From assembly GCF_014196765.1 (NCBI RefSeq), contig NZ_JACIEE010000005.1, positions 186,001-250,000 on the forward strand: a DNA stretch of 64,000 bases, in the 5' to 3' direction. The position numbers were made by a program, and so were the translations under genes. The first letter of the stretch is position 1, and every line of letters begins with the position of its first letter. The DNA comes from Mycoplana azooxidifex (lineage in GTDB: Bacteria; Pseudomonadota; Alphaproteobacteria; Rhizobiales; Rhizobiaceae). Below the pieces are notes generated by a model. The model was not told the DNA's origin and searched no databases. It was given only the letters and a program-made list of their open reading frames with translations. Shown here in pieces: positions 9,369 to 19,926 of the stretch.

Positions 9369-9471
9369 CGTAAAATGTGCACATGTCGACTGCAGACTGC
9401 CGATGGCGGAATGCGGTCGACGGCACCGACCTCATCCACTTTGCAAAGTTTGAACCACACTGGAGGAACCC

Positions 9472-10236
9472 ATGTCCAGCAACCAAGGAAAGTTCGTCTG
9501 GTACGAACTGATGACAGGCGATACCGACGCGGCCGAGGCCTTCTACAAATCCGTTGTCGGCTGGACGGCCAAGGACACCAGCATCCCCGGCATGAAGTAC
9601 ACGACCTTCTCCGCCGGGGAGCAGATGATCGCCGGCCTGATGGCCATACCGCAGGAAGGCGAGGGCATGCCGCCGGCCTGGTTCGGCTATATCTGCGCCG
9701 ACGACGTCGATGCGACCGCCAAGGAGATCACCGCGAAGGGCGGGCAGGTGCATCGCGAGCCGGACGACATTCCCGGCATCGGCCGCTTTGCTGTGGTCGC
9801 CGACCCGCATGGCGCCGTCTTCTGCCTATTCAGCGCCAATGACGACGGCCCGCCGGCCGGCGACCAGATGGCGCCCGGGCATATCGGCTGGCACGAGTTG
9901 ATGGCGGGCGACCTCGACGGCGCCTGGAACTTCTACTCGTCCATGTTCGGCTGGGAGAAGGACGAGGCCCTCGACATGGGCGAGATGGGAACCTACCAGC
10001 TCTTCAAGATCCACGGCCAGACGGCGGGCGGCATGATGACGAAGCCGAAGGACCTGCCGGCCCCGCCGCACTGGGGCTTCTACTTCGTCGTCGGCAACAT
10101 CGATGAGGCCATCGAGCGCGTCAATGCCGCCGGCGGCAAGGTGGTGATGGGACCAATGGAGGTGCCCGGCGGCGCCTGGATCATCCAGGGCGTCGACCCG
10201 CAGGGCGCCCATTTCGCCCTCGTCGGATCGAGGTGA
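9472..10236 (+). CDS. VOC family protein with two glyoxalase-type domains
   Basis: A 254-residue protein made of two vicinal-oxygen-chelate domains, about residues 6-120 and 130-250, each beginning with a F/H-x-W-x-E-L-M-x-G-D motif (GKFVWYELMTGD and GHIGWHELMAGD). This duplicated layout resembles actinobacterial hydroxylase-like and rhizobial 'glyoxalase/bleomycin resistance' proteins. Metal-binding His/Glu positions are only partly kept, so a catalytic role is uncertain. It starts at ATG with ggagg 5-6 bases upstream. It follows the DUF899 gene by 103 bp, so the two may be co-transcribed. Confidence 0.85.
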   Translation: MSSNQGKFVWYELMTGDTDAAEAFYKSVVGWTAKDTSIPGMKYTTFSAGEQMIAGLMAIPQEGEGMPPAWFGYICADDVDATAKEITAKGGQVHREPDDIPGIGRFAVVADPHGAVFCLFSANDDGPPAGDQMAPGHIGWHELMAGDLDGAWNFYSSMFGWEKDEALDMGEMGTYQLFKIHGQTAGGMMTKPKDLPAPPHWGFYFVVGNIDEAIERVNAAGGKVVMGPMEVPGGAWIIQGVDPQGAHFALVGSR

Positions 10237-10262
10237 TCGACCGATCCCGGTCCAACCAGACG

Positions 10263-10290
10263 ACCCCCGGCGCGTCCGCGCGTCGGGGGT
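10263..10290. terminator. Strong hairpin after the VOC gene
   Basis: A 12-bp GC-rich stem (acccccggcgcg / cgcgtcgggggt, one G-U pair) with a 4-base loop, 26 bp after the stop codon. There is no U-tract, so it may be an RNA-stabilising hairpin rather than a classic terminator. Confidence 0.5.
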
Positions 10291-10450
10291 ACACCGGACG
10301 CGTCGACAACCGGGCGGCGACGGCCGCCAGCGGCCGATACGTGAATTCAAATCACAGATACTGTTCCCGCCTGCCGTCTAGTGGCGGGATATATCCGCGT
10401 CCATCTTGATGGCGGACGGTGGCTTTGCGCCGTAACGACAGGAGACGGAC

Positions 10451-11485
10451 ATGGAATACAGACGATTGGGGGCATCCGGCCTGATGGTGCCGGCCTTGAG
10501 CTTCGGAACCGGTACCTTCGGCGGCGAAGGACCGCTGTTCGGCGCCTGGGGCAACACGAACGAAGCGGAGGCGCGTCGACTGGTGGACATCTGCCTGGAA
10601 GCGGGCGTCAACCTGTTCGACACCGCCGACGTCTATTCGAACGGCGCTTCGGAAGCCGTGCTCGGGGCGGCGCTGAAGGGACGCCGCCATGAGGCACTGA
10701 TCTCCACCAAGATGGCGCTGCCCACGGGCGACGGCCCCAACGACGCCGGCACCTCGCGCGCCCGCATCCTCACTGCGGTCGATGCGGCGCTCAGGCGGCT
10801 CAGCACCGACTACATCGACCTCCTGCAACTGCATGCCTTCGATGCCGGCACGCCCGTCGAGGAGGTCCTGGCAACCCTTTCCAGCCTCGTCGATGCCGGC
10901 AAGCTGCGCTATGTCGGCGTCTCCAATTTCGCCGGCTGGCAATTGATGAAATCGCTGGCGGCCGCGGAAAAGCACGGCTATCCGCGCTACGTCGCCCACC
11001 AGGTCTACTATTCGCTGGTCGGCCGCGACTACGAATGGGAACTGATGCCGCTGGCCCGCGACCAGGGCATCGGCGCGCTCGTCTGGAGCCCGCTCGGATG
11101 GGGACGGCTGACCGGCAAGATCCGGCGCGGCGCCCCGCTGCCCGCCGGAAGCCGGCTACATGCGACGGCCGACTTCGGCCCCCCGGTCGACGAGGCCCGT
11201 CTCTACGACATCGTGGATGCGCTGGAGGCCGTCGCCGAGGAGACCGGAAAGACGGTGCCGCAGGTGGCGATCGCCTGGCTGCTCGCCCGCCCGACCGTCG
11301 CCAGCGTCATCATCGGCGCGCGCAACGAGGAACAGCTTCGCCAGAACCTCGGCGCCGTCGGCTGGCAGCTTTCGGACGATCAGATCGAACGGCTTTCCAC
11401 AGCCAGCAGCACGACCGCCCCCTACCCATACTTCCCCTACTATCGCCAGGAAGGGTTTGCCCGGCTCAACCCGCCGATCCGCTGA
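10451..11485 (+). CDS. Aldo/keto reductase
   Basis: A 344-residue NADPH-dependent oxidoreductase of the aldo/keto reductase superfamily with a TIM barrel. The catalytic tetrad is visible: Asp and Tyr in NLFDTADVYSNG (about residues 54-65), Lys in ISTKMALP and His in LLQLHAFD. The cofactor region near the C-terminus is VASVIIGARNEEQLRQNL. It most resembles the family of YajO/Tas-like or voltage-gated potassium channel beta-like reductases; the substrate is unknown. The start ATG has aggaga just upstream. It stands alone between a hairpin and the transglutaminase operon. Confidence 0.92.
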   Translation: MEYRRLGASGLMVPALSFGTGTFGGEGPLFGAWGNTNEAEARRLVDICLEAGVNLFDTADVYSNGASEAVLGAALKGRRHEALISTKMALPTGDGPNDAGTSRARILTAVDAALRRLSTDYIDLLQLHAFDAGTPVEEVLATLSSLVDAGKLRYVGVSNFAGWQLMKSLAAAEKHGYPRYVAHQVYYSLVGRDYEWELMPLARDQGIGALVWSPLGWGRLTGKIRRGAPLPAGSRLHATADFGPPVDEARLYDIVDALEAVAEETGKTVPQVAIAWLLARPTVASVIIGARNEEQLRQNLGAVGWQLSDDQIERLSTASSTTAPYPYFPYYRQEGFARLNPPIR

Positions 11486-11607
11486 ACCCGAACCATGCGT
11501 AGAAAGACGTAGGTGCTGCGGCCATTGCCGCTTGCAATCCGTCTTCGCATTGCACAAACTTCCCCTCGATGGCGGCGAAGACCCGTCACGAGGGGAAAAA
11601 TGAGCCT

Positions 11608-14600
11608 ATGTCGATCAAGGCCAGCATCTACCATCTGACCCACTACAAATACGACAATCCGGTCCGCCTCGGGCCGCAGATCATTCGCCTGAAGCCTGCG
11701 GCACATTCCAAGACGAAGGTGATCAGCCATTCGCTGCGCGTCTCGCCGTCGGCCCACTTCGTCAATCTGCAGCAGGACCCCTACGGCAACTATCTCGCCC
11801 GCTACGTCTTCCCCGACCCGGTGACCGAGTTCAAGATCGAGGTCGACCTCGTCGCCGACATGACGGTCTACAATCCGTTCGATTTCTTCATCGAGGAAGA
11901 ATCGGAGCACTGGCCCTTCGCCTATCCGGAAGACCTGCGCGAGGACCTGCATATCTACATGGAACCGGAACCGCTGACGCCGGCCCTTGCTGCCCTCCTC
12001 GATACGGTGGATCGCTCGCGCCAGCGCACTGTCGACATGGTTGTCGGCCTCAACGCACGGCTGCAGCAGCAGGTCGGCTATGTCATCCGCATGGAGCCCG
12101 GCGTGCAGACGCCGGAGGAAACGCTGATCGCCGCCCGCGGCTCCTGCCGCGATTCCAGCTGGCTGCTGGTACAGATTCTGCGCAACCTCGGTTATGCCGC
12201 GCGCTTCGTCTCCGGCTACCTGATCCAGTTGGCGCCCGACTTGAAGGCACTGGACGGCCCCTCCGGCACCGACCACGACTTCACCGACCTCCATGCCTGG
12301 TGCGAGGTCTATCTGCCCGGCGCCGGCTGGGTCGGCCTCGACCCGACCTCGGGCCTTTTGACCGGCGAAAGCCACATCCCGCTGGCCGCGACGCCGCATT
12401 TCCGCAATGCCGCGCCGATCACGGGCGGCTATTTTGGCGAGGCGAATACCAGCTTCGACTTCGACATGAGGATCACCCGCGTCGCCGAGCACCCGCGGAT
12501 CACCAAACCCTTCTCCGACGATTCCTGGGAGGCGCTGAACGCGCTCGGGCAGGACGTCGACCGGGTGCTGTCGCAGAACGACGTGCGGCTCACCATGGGC
12601 GGCGAACCGACCTTCGTCTCGATCGACGACTTCGAATCCGACGAGTGGAACACCGACGCCGTCGGGCCGACCAAGCGCGAAAAGGCCGACGCGCTGATCC
12701 GCCGCCTGCGCGAGCGCTTCGCCCCCGGCGGCTTCCTGCACTACGGCCAGGGCAAGTGGTACCCCGGCGAAAGCCTGCCGCGCTGGACGTTCTCGCTCTA
12801 CTGGCGCCGCGACGACAAGCCGATCTGGTCCGATCCCGGCCTGATCGCCGAGGAAAACGCCGACCACCCGGTCTCCAACGGCGACGCCGAGCGCCTGCTG
12901 ACGACGATCGCGGCAGAACTCGGCCTCGAGACGGACATGGTGTTGCCGGCCTACGAGGACCCGGGAGAATGGCTGCTGAAGGAAGCGAACCTCCCCGACA
13001 ACGTCGATCCGTCGAATTCGAAGCTGGAGGATCCCGAAGCCCGCAGCCGCCTCGCCCGGGTCTTCGAGCGCGGCCTGACAAAGCCGAGCGGCTACGTGCT
13101 GCCGGTGCAGGCGTGGAACGCGCGGGCGGCCGGCCACCGGTGGATCAGCGAGAAATGGCAGACCCGGCGCGGCCGCCTGTTCCTCGTCCCCGGCGACAGC
13201 CCGGTCGGCTACCGCCTGCCGCTCGGCTCGCTGCCTTGGCTGCCGCCCTCGTCCTATCCCTACATCAACCCGGTCGATCCCACGGTCGAGCGCGGCGAAT
13301 TGCCGAATTTCGCCGAGCCCCATCGTCAGATCAAGGTGGACTTTCACGCAGCCGAGGGCCAGCAGGAGCAGGTCGAACAGGTCGTCTCCGACATCGCCGG
13401 CAAGGTCCGCACGGCCATCAGCGTGGAGGCACGCGACGGCCGCCTGTGCGTCTTCATGCCGCCGACCGAGGGCGTCGAGGAATATCTCGAACTCATCGCC
13501 ACCGCCGAGCGCGCGGCGAGCACGCTGGGCCTTCCCTTGCATATCGAGGGTTACGCGCCGCCGCATGACGAGCGCCTGAACGTGATCCGCGTCGCACCCG
13601 ATCCGGGCGTCATCGAGGTCAACATCCATCCCGCCTACAGCTGGGGAGACTGCGTCGACATCACCACCGCGGTCTACGAGGAGGCGCGACAGAGCCGGCT
13701 CGGCGCCGACAAGTTCATGATCGACGGCCGCCACACCGGCACCGGCGGCGGCAACCACGTCGTCGTCGGCGGCAAGAACCCGAACGACAGCCCCTTCCTG
13801 CGCCGGCCGGACCTGCTGAAGAGCCTGGTGCTGCACTGGCAGCGCCATCCCTCGCTCTCTTATCTCTTCTCCGGTCTCTTCATCGGCCCGACGAGCCAGG
13901 CCCCGCGCATCGACGAGGCCCGCCACGACGGTCTCTACGAACTGGAGATCGCGATGGCGCAGGTGCCAGCGCCCGGCGAAGGTGCGCCGCCCCTTCCCTG
14001 GCTGGTCGACCGGTTGTTCCGCAACCTGCTCGTCGACGTCACCGGCAACACCCATCGCTCCGAGATCTGCATCGACAAGCTGTTCTCGCCCGACGGCCCG
14101 ACCGGCCGGCTCGGCCTTGTCGAGTTCCGCGGCTTCGAGATGCCGCCGAATGCGCGCATGAGCCTGGCCCAGCAGCTTCTGATCCGCGCCCTGATCGCGC
14201 GCTTCTGGCTCAGGCCCGTCGCCGGTTCCTTCGTGCGCTGGGGCACGACGCTGCACGACCGCTTCATGCTGCCGCACCATGTCTGGCAGGATTTCCTCGA
14301 GGTGTTGGCCGACCTGCGCGAAAACGGCTTCGACGTGCGCCCAGAGTGGTTCGAGGCCCAACTGGAATTCCGCTTCCCCTTCTGCGGCGAGGTCGAATAC
14401 GATGGCGCGAAGCTCGAGCTCCGCCAGGCGCTGGAGCCGTGGCACGTGATGGGCGAACAGGGCGCGATCGGCGGTACGGTGCGCCATGTCGATTCGTCCA
14501 TGGAGCGCCTCCAGGTGAAGCTTCAGACGGCAAATTCCGAACGCTACATCGTCACCTGTAACGGGCGGCGCGTGCCGCTCGCGGCCACCGGGGCCAGCGG

Positions 14601-14922
14601 CGTCGCCGTCGCGGGCGTCCGCTACAAGGCGTGGCAGCCCTCGTCCGGCCTGCACCCGGCCCTGCCCGTCAACACACCGCTTACCTTCGATGTATATGAT
14701 ACATGGTCGCGCAGGGCAGTGGGTGGCTGCATTTACCACGTTGCCCATCCGGGCGGACGACACTATGACACCTTCCCTGTGAACGGAAACGAGGCGGAAG
14801 CCAGAAGGCTGGCCCGCTTCGAGCCCTGGGGGCACAACCCGGGCAGCTACGGGGTGTACGAGGAGACGATCTCGCGGGAATTTCCGCTGACGCTCGATCT
14901 TCGACGCCCGCCAGGAGTGTAG
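11608..14922 (+). CDS. Transglutaminase-like / DUF2126 fusion protein
   Basis: A large 1104-residue cytosolic protein. The N-terminal 290 residues are a bacterial transglutaminase-like region with its own beta-sandwich N-domain ([19 protein letters not shown]) and a full papain-type triad: Cys in GSCRDS (about residue 180), His in DLHAWCE (about 229) and Asp in LDPTSG (about 245). The remaining 800 residues are DUF2126, with [30 protein letters not shown] and [13 protein letters not shown] motifs. It heads an operon with an ATP-grasp/alpha-E fusion and a second transglutaminase. Comparative genomics has linked this trio to synthesis or cleavage of peptide/isopeptide bonds on an unknown peptide; no product is known. 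The ATG at 11608 was chosen because the protein then begins [13 protein letters not shown] as expected. Confidence 0.9.
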   Translation: MSIKASIYHLTHYKYDNPVRLGPQIIRLKPAAHSKTKVISHSLRVSPSAHFVNLQQDPYGNYLARYVFPDPVTEFKIEVDLVADMTVYNPFDFFIEEESEHWPFAYPEDLREDLHIYMEPEPLTPALAALLDTVDRSRQRTVDMVVGLNARLQQQVGYVIRMEPGVQTPEETLIAARGSCRDSSWLLVQILRNLGYAARFVSGYLIQLAPDLKALDGPSGTDHDFTDLHAWCEVYLPGAGWVGLDPTSGLLTGESHIPLAATPHFRNAAPITGGYFGEANTSFDFDMRITRVAEHPRITKPFSDDSWEALNALGQDVDRVLSQNDVRLTMGGEPTFVSIDDFESDEWNTDAVGPTKREKADALIRRLRERFAPGGFLHYGQGKWYPGESLPRWTFSLYWRRDDKPIWSDPGLIAEENADHPVSNGDAERLLTTIAAELGLETDMVLPAYEDPGEWLLKEANLPDNVDPSNSKLEDPEARSRLARVFERGLTKPSGYVLPVQAWNARAAGHRWISEKWQTRRGRLFLVPGDSPVGYRLPLGSLPWLPPSSYPYINPVDPTVERGELPNFAEPHRQIKVDFHAAEGQQEQVEQVVSDIAGKVRTAISVEARDGRLCVFMPPTEGVEEYLELIATAERAASTLGLPLHIEGYAPPHDERLNVIRVAPDPGVIEVNIHPAYSWGDCVDITTAVYEEARQSRLGADKFMIDGRHTGTGGGNHVVVGGKNPNDSPFLRRPDLLKSLVLHWQRHPSLSYLFSGLFIGPTSQAPRIDEARHDGLYELEIAMAQVPAPGEGAPPLPWLVDRLFRNLLVDVTGNTHRSEICIDKLFSPDGPTGRLGLVEFRGFEMPPNARMSLAQQLLIRALIARFWLRPVAGSFVRWGTTLHDRFMLPHHVWQDFLEVLADLRENGFDVRPEWFEAQLEFRFPFCGEVEYDGAKLELRQALEPWHVMGEQGAIGGTVRHVDSSMERLQVKLQTANSERYIVTCNGRRVPLAATGASGVAVAGVRYKAWQPSSGLHPALPVNTPLTFDVYDTWSRRAVGGCIYHVAHPGGRHYDTFPVNGNEAEARRLARFEPWGHNPGSYGVYEETISREFPLTLDLRRPPGV

Positions 14923-14925
14923 GAC

Positions 14926-17337
14926 TTGACATCGAAGGCGGCAGAGGCGGAGCGTATCGCGGGGAACCCGCTGCTGGAGGGGCTCATGACCTATGCGCCC
15001 TTGCCGGGCATCGCCGACGAGATGGTCTCGCCCGACGGTTCGATCCGTCCGGCATGGCAGAAGCTGCTTTCCGCGCTCGGCCGGATGGACGAGACGGAGC
15101 TCGCCAACCGCTTCGCCCGCGCCGACCGCTACCTGCGCGACGCCGGCGTGTTCTACCGCGCCTATGGCAAGGACGCCGGCGGCGAGCGCGCCTGGCCGCT
15201 GTCCCACATCCCCGTCGTGATCGACCAGGCCGAATGGGAGAACCTGTCGCGCGGGCTGATCCAGCGCGTCGAACTGCTGGAGATGATCGCGGCCGACATC
15301 TATGGCCCTGCCCGGCTGGTATCGGAAGGTCTCCTGCCCGCGCAGCTGATCGGCACCAATCCGGAATATCTTCGCCCCGTCGTGGGCGTGGCCCCGGCAG
15401 GCGGCCATTTCCTGCATTTCTGTTCCTTCGAGGTCGGCCGCGGCCCCGACGGAAACTGGTGGGTCCTCTCTGACCGAACCGAGGCTCCCTCCGGCGCAGG
15501 CTTCGCACTGGAAAACCGCGTCGCCACCGCCCGCGCCTTCTCCGACGTCTACGCCGAGACCCATGTGCACCGGCTCGCCGGCTTCTTCGGCGCCTTCCGC
15601 GATGCGCTGCTGGCCGGGCGCCAGTTCGAGGACGATCGCATCGCCGTGCTCTCGCCAGGCCCCGCGAACGAGACCTATTTCGAGCACGCCTACATCGCCC
15701 GCTATCTCGGATTCATGCTCCTGGAGGGCGAGGACCTCACCGTCGTCAACGGCCGCGTCATGGTGCGCACCGTCGCAGGCCTGAAGCACGTCAGCGTGCT
15801 CTGGCGGCGGCTCGACGCGAGCTTCGCCGATCCGTTGGAGCTGAACCACCAGTCGCAGCTCGGCACGCCCGGCATCGTCGAGGCGCTGCGGGCCGGGTCC
15901 GTGCGGATCGTCAACGCGCTCGGTTCCGGCATCCTCGAGACGCGCGCGTTGCTCGCCTTCACGCCGACGATCAGCCGGCACCTGACCGGCGAGGACCTGC
16001 AATTGCCGAGCATCGCCACCTGGTGGTGCGGCCAGCAGGCCGAGCGCGACCATGTCGCCGCCAACATCGAGAACATGGTGATCGGCCCGGCCTATTCGAC
16101 GCGCCCCTTCTTCGACGACAACGGCCGCTCCGTGCTCGGCTCGACCCTGCGCGAGAACGCAAAACTCCCGATCGCCGACTGGCTTTCGAACGATGGCGCC
16201 CGCCTCGTCGGCCAGGAGGCGGTAACGCTGTCGACGACGCCGGCCTATGTCGACGGCAGGCTCGTGCCACGGCCGATGAGCCTGCGGGTCTTTGCCGCCC
16301 GCACCCGCGACGGCTGGCAGATCATGCCCGGCGGCTTCGCCCGCATCAGCTCCGGCAGCGACGTCTCGGCGATCACCATGCAGGAGGGCGGCTCCGCCGC
16401 CGACGTCTGGATCGTCAGCGACCGGCCGGTCGACCGCACCTCGCTTCTGCCCGCCGACGAGGCCTTCACCCGCAACCTGCCCGGCAGCCTGCCGAGCCGC
16501 GCGGCCGACAATCTCTTCTGGCTCGGCCGCTACATCGAGCGCGCCGAAGGGGCGCTGCGCATCCTGCGCGCCTGGCACGGCCGCTTCGCCGAATATGCCG
16601 ACCCGGACCAGCCGCTCCTGAAGGACGTCTCCGATTATCTGAAGCAGCTCGACGTCGATACCGCCGAGCCGGTGCCCTCCACCCTGCTCGCCAGCATCGA
16701 CAGCGCCGTCTTTTCCGCCAGCAACATCCGCGACCGCTTCTCCCCGGACGGTTGGCTGGCGCTGGCCGATCTCGCCAAGACCGCGCGCCGCTTCCACGAC
16801 TCGATCCAGCCCGGTGACGACGCCACCCGCGCCATGACCGTGCTCCTGCGCAAGCTCGCAGGCTTCGCCGGCCTCGTGCACGAGAACATGTACCGCTTCA
16901 CCGGCTGGCGCTTCCTGTCGGTCGGCCGCTACCTGGAGCGCGGTCTGCACATGACGCGGCTGCTGCGCCATCTTTCCGGCGAGGATGCGCCCGATGGCGC
17001 GCTCGACATGCTGCTGGAGATCGGCGACAGCGTGATGACCCATCGCCGCCGCTACAATGTCGCGACCGCCAGGCTGACCGTCACCGACCTTCTGGCACTC
17101 GACCCGCTCAATCCGCGCTCGGTGCTCTACCAGCTGAACGAGATCAAGACCGAGATCGAGCAACTGCCGAATGCCTATTCGAACGGCCAGATGTCGCCCT
17201 TCTACCGCGAGGCGATGCGGCTGCATGCCGGCCTTGCGGTGATGACGCCGGAGGGAATGACGCCCGAGGCCTACCGGCACTTCGAGACCGAACTGGAAAA
17301 GCTCTCCGACATTCTCGGCGAAACCTATCTGAGCTGA
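14926..17337 (+). CDS. Circularly permuted ATP-grasp type 2 / alpha-E fusion protein
   Basis: An 803-residue fusion. The first 480 residues are a circularly permuted ATP-grasp ligase (formerly DUF404/DUF407), with YRAYGKD, GTNPEYLRPVVGVAP, VLSDRTEAPSGAGFALENR and LSPGPANETYFEHAYIARYLG. From about residue 510 comes the all-helical alpha-E domain (formerly DUF403), beginning SRAADNLFWLGRYIERAEGALRI. In many bacteria these are two genes; here they are fused. The start is a TTG 3 bases after the previous stop, with aggag 8 bases upstream; the next ATG is 20 codons in. Predicted to form an amide bond between an amino group and a carboxylate using ATP; substrate unknown. Tight spacing to both neighbours supports one operon. 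Confidence 0.9.
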   Translation: MTSKAAEAERIAGNPLLEGLMTYAPLPGIADEMVSPDGSIRPAWQKLLSALGRMDETELANRFARADRYLRDAGVFYRAYGKDAGGERAWPLSHIPVVIDQAEWENLSRGLIQRVELLEMIAADIYGPARLVSEGLLPAQLIGTNPEYLRPVVGVAPAGGHFLHFCSFEVGRGPDGNWWVLSDRTEAPSGAGFALENRVATARAFSDVYAETHVHRLAGFFGAFRDALLAGRQFEDDRIAVLSPGPANETYFEHAYIARYLGFMLLEGEDLTVVNGRVMVRTVAGLKHVSVLWRRLDASFADPLELNHQSQLGTPGIVEALRAGSVRIVNALGSGILETRALLAFTPTISRHLTGEDLQLPSIATWWCGQQAERDHVAANIENMVIGPAYSTRPFFDDNGRSVLGSTLRENAKLPIADWLSNDGARLVGQEAVTLSTTPAYVDGRLVPRPMSLRVFAARTRDGWQIMPGGFARISSGSDVSAITMQEGGSAADVWIVSDRPVDRTSLLPADEAFTRNLPGSLPSRAADNLFWLGRYIERAEGALRILRAWHGRFAEYADPDQPLLKDVSDYLKQLDVDTAEPVPSTLLASIDSAVFSASNIRDRFSPDGWLALADLAKTARRFHDSIQPGDDATRAMTVLLRKLAGFAGLVHENMYRFTGWRFLSVGRYLERGLHMTRLLRHLSGEDAPDGALDMLLEIGDSVMTHRRRYNVATARLTVTDLLALDPLNPRSVLYQLNEIKTEIEQLPNAYSNGQMSPFYREAMRLHAGLAVMTPEGMTPEAYRHFETELEKLSDILGETYLS

Positions 17338-17349
17338 GACGGGTCCCCC

Positions 17350-18237
17350 ATGCTCTATGACATCAACCTGCGCATCGAGTACGACTACGACTTCCCCGTC
17401 TCGGGCGGCCGCCATATGGTGCGCGTCCTGCCGCGCTCGATTGCGGGCCGGCAGCGCCTGATCGCCGGATCGGTCGGCATCAGGCCCCAGCCGGTCGAGC
17501 GCACGGGCGTGATCGATTTCTTCGAGAACCAGGCGACGCTGATCCTCTTCCGCAACGCCCACGACCGGCTCGAGATCGACATGCAGGCGCGGGTGCAGGT
17601 CGACGCGACAAACGACCAGCCCGATTTCTCGCCGCAGATCGGCGAGCTTTCCCGCGAGATCGCCGCCTGCTGGTCGCTCGCCCCCGCCTCGCCGCACCAT
17701 TTCACCGGCCACAGCCCGCGTCTCCCCGATTGTTCGGAAATCTCGGACTATGCCCTGTCGGTCGCGGCACCGGGCATGACCGTCCGTGAAATCGCCTCCG
17801 CCCTGTGCACACGCATCCACAGCGATTTCACCTACGACGTGGACGCCACGACCGTGGACACCACACCCCAGGAGGCCTTCCGGCTGAAGCGCGGGGTCTG
17901 CCAGGACTTCGTCCACGTCATGATCGTGGCACTGCGCAGCCTCGGCATTCCCGCCGGCTATGTCAGCGGCTTCCTGCGCACCATCCCCCCTGCCGGCAAG
18001 GAGCGCCTGGAAGGTGCGGACGCCATGCACGCCTGGGTGCGGCTGTGGTGCGGCCCGACCAACGGCTGGGTGGAGCTGGATCCGACCAACGACATGCCGG
18101 CCGGAACCGACCACATCGTCGTCGGCTACGGCCGCGACTACGCCGACGTGGCGCCGGTGATCGGCATCGTCAAGAGCTACGGCCAGCAGCAGACGAAACA
18201 GGCGGTGGACGTCGTGCCGGTGCGCCAGCCCGCGTAA
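17350..18237 (+). CDS. Transglutaminase family protein
   Basis: A 295-residue protein, 12 bases after the ATP-grasp gene and the last of the operon. It has a bacterial transglutaminase N-terminal domain (LRIEYDYDFPVSGGRHMVRVLPR) and a transglutaminase/protease core with Cys in RGVCQDF (about residue 184), His in MHAWVRLW (about 227) and Asp in ELDPTNDM (about 244), so it should be an active thiol enzyme. It lacks the long DUF2126 extension of the first operon gene. No signal peptide is seen, so it works in the cytoplasm. It may be a peptidase or transamidase acting on the product of the ATP-grasp protein. Confidence 0.92.
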   Translation: MLYDINLRIEYDYDFPVSGGRHMVRVLPRSIAGRQRLIAGSVGIRPQPVERTGVIDFFENQATLILFRNAHDRLEIDMQARVQVDATNDQPDFSPQIGELSREIAACWSLAPASPHHFTGHSPRLPDCSEISDYALSVAAPGMTVREIASALCTRIHSDFTYDVDATTVDTTPQEAFRLKRGVCQDFVHVMIVALRSLGIPAGYVSGFLRTIPPAGKERLEGADAMHAWVRLWCGPTNGWVELDPTNDMPAGTDHIVVGYGRDYADVAPVIGIVKSYGQQQTKQAVDVVPVRQPA

Positions 18238-18415
18238 GGGGCGGCGAACGGAGAACGGCTGCCGGTGTCGCAAGCCGGTGCAGCGAGTCCCGATTGGAGA
18301 CAGCCCGTCCCGGCCTTAAACAGCTGCTTTCAGGGGCTTTCTGCCGGTTCGATCGTATTTTAGCAATCCCGGAAACCGGCTGATCATTTATCCAAGCTAA
18401 TGTCCGCCCAACATT

Positions 18416-19708
18416 ATGATGATGGGGTGGCGCAAAATGAAATCGGCAACGGAAAAGCAGGGTGTCCTTTCCCGCCTTCTAAAGGACCGTCTTGGAAATT
18501 TCGGCATGATGACCGCATTGCTGCTGCCGGTGCTGCTGGGCGCCGGCGGCATTTCCATCGACCTGACCAAGATGATGATGACCAAGAACCGGCTGCAGGA
18601 CGCCTCCGATTCGGCGGCGCTCGCAGCCGCGTCCGCACTCGCAAACGACAACATGAGCATCGAGGATGCGAAGCTCCTCGCCCTGGAGTTCCTCAAGACC
18701 CAGATGCAGAGCGGCGGCGCCTCGCCCGGCGACCCGGACAGCGCAGACACCGGCGGCCAGCCGGAGGAGACCAACGCCTATGCCTCCAGTCTGGTCCAGA
18801 TCGACGAAACGTCCACAGTTGGAACCGGGAAATCCTGGGTCATCAACGTCAGCGCAAACTACGACATGCCGCTCAATCCCCTGACCCGCCTTCTCGTCAA
18901 GGACAAGACGACCATCAGCGCCAGCACCACGGCGGAAAGCGCCACGGAATCGAAGAGCGCGCTCTCCATGTTCCTCGTGCTCGACCGGTCCGGCTCGATG
19001 TCGTTCAAGACGGGCGACATCGCCAGCAGGACCGTGCCCTGCAAGAACTGGATAGAGAGCAACTGGCTGAAACCCGAAGTCACGGCAACGACGCCTTGCT
19101 ACATCAGGAAGATCGGCGCCCTGAAGTCGGCCGTCGCCAACCTGACGACGCAGTTGAACACGGCCGATCCCGAGATGGAACTCGTCCGCACCGCTGCGGT
19201 GTCCTACAATGACCAGATGCAGACGGAGACCCAATTGGCGTGGGGGACGGCAGGCGCTTCGACCTACGTCAACGCGCTGCCGACCGAGCCCACGGGCGGC
19301 ACGGATTCGCACGCCGCATTCGCGAAGGCGCTGGATAAGCTGGTTCCGTCGGACGCCTCCGACGAAACCGAAATTCCGGCGCACAAGGACAAGAACGGCC
19401 AGGTTCCGACCAAGTACATCATCTTCATGACGGATGGCGAGAACACGGCCTACAACGGCAAGTCGAACGACGCGAATGGCAAGAGATCCGACACCGAGAC
19501 GAAGGCCTCCTGCGACAAGGCCCGTGCCGCCAAGGTCGAGGTCTTCACCGTGGCCTTCATGGCGCCGACCCGCGGCCAGACGCTTCTGAAGTATTGCGCC
19601 ACCACGCAGTCCAACTACTTCGAGGCATCGAACATGACCCAGCTGGTAGCCGCGTTCAAGGCGATCGGCGAGAAGGCCGTCGCTGCGGTCGCCCGCCTGA
19701 CCCACTGA
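18416..19708 (+). CDS. TadG-like pilus assembly protein with von Willebrand A domain
   Basis: A 430-residue protein with a TadE/TadG-type N-terminus: a short cytoplasmic lead, then one membrane segment with the GNFGMMTALLLPVLLGAGGISID motif, followed by NRLQDASDSAALAAASAL. From about residue 185 there is a von Willebrand A domain with an intact metal site (LDRSGSM, Asp about 190) and FMTDGENT further on. Several in-frame ATGs at the start (18416-18437) leave the exact beginning open. Tad pilus clusters normally encode TadG beside tadE and the secretion ATPase; none is here, so this is an orphan copy, possibly a surface or periplasmic adhesin. A hairpin terminator follows. Confidence 0.85.
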   Translation: MMMGWRKMKSATEKQGVLSRLLKDRLGNFGMMTALLLPVLLGAGGISIDLTKMMMTKNRLQDASDSAALAAASALANDNMSIEDAKLLALEFLKTQMQSGGASPGDPDSADTGGQPEETNAYASSLVQIDETSTVGTGKSWVINVSANYDMPLNPLTRLLVKDKTTISASTTAESATESKSALSMFLVLDRSGSMSFKTGDIASRTVPCKNWIESNWLKPEVTATTPCYIRKIGALKSAVANLTTQLNTADPEMELVRTAAVSYNDQMQTETQLAWGTAGASTYVNALPTEPTGGTDSHAAFAKALDKLVPSDASDETEIPAHKDKNGQVPTKYIIFMTDGENTAYNGKSNDANGKRSDTETKASCDKARAAKVEVFTVAFMAPTRGQTLLKYCATTQSNYFEASNMTQLVAAFKAIGEKAVAAVARLTH

Positions 19709-19733
19709 ACCGCGGCAGATCCCGACAAAACTG

Positions 19734-19767
19734 AAAGCCCGCTGACGCCCTGCGCGCAGCGGGCTTT
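19734..19767. terminator. Hairpin terminator after TadG-like gene
   Basis: An 11-bp perfect stem (aaagcccgctg / cagcgggcttt) with a 12-base loop, 25 bp after the stop codon. The 3' arm ends in TTT, a short U-tract. Confidence 0.7.
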
Positions 19768-19926
19768 GCCTGTCCGGCGTCTATTCCGCAGGCATCCGCT
19801 CTGCGCCAGCCGCATGGCTCCTTTCTCGCCGGGCCGTATTGCAAGCGCTTCGGATAGATGCAAAATGGCCTCGAGAGGTCACGCTTCGATGGCTTCGGAA
19901 TACAGCGAAGGGGTTCGTGGTCGCTC

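Noticed and set aside
11440-18273. A 2277-codon open frame on the minus strand across the transglutaminase operon
   Set aside because: It is the antisense of three well-supported plus-strand genes with recognisable families; it has no family motifs. Long antisense frames are common in high-GC DNA.
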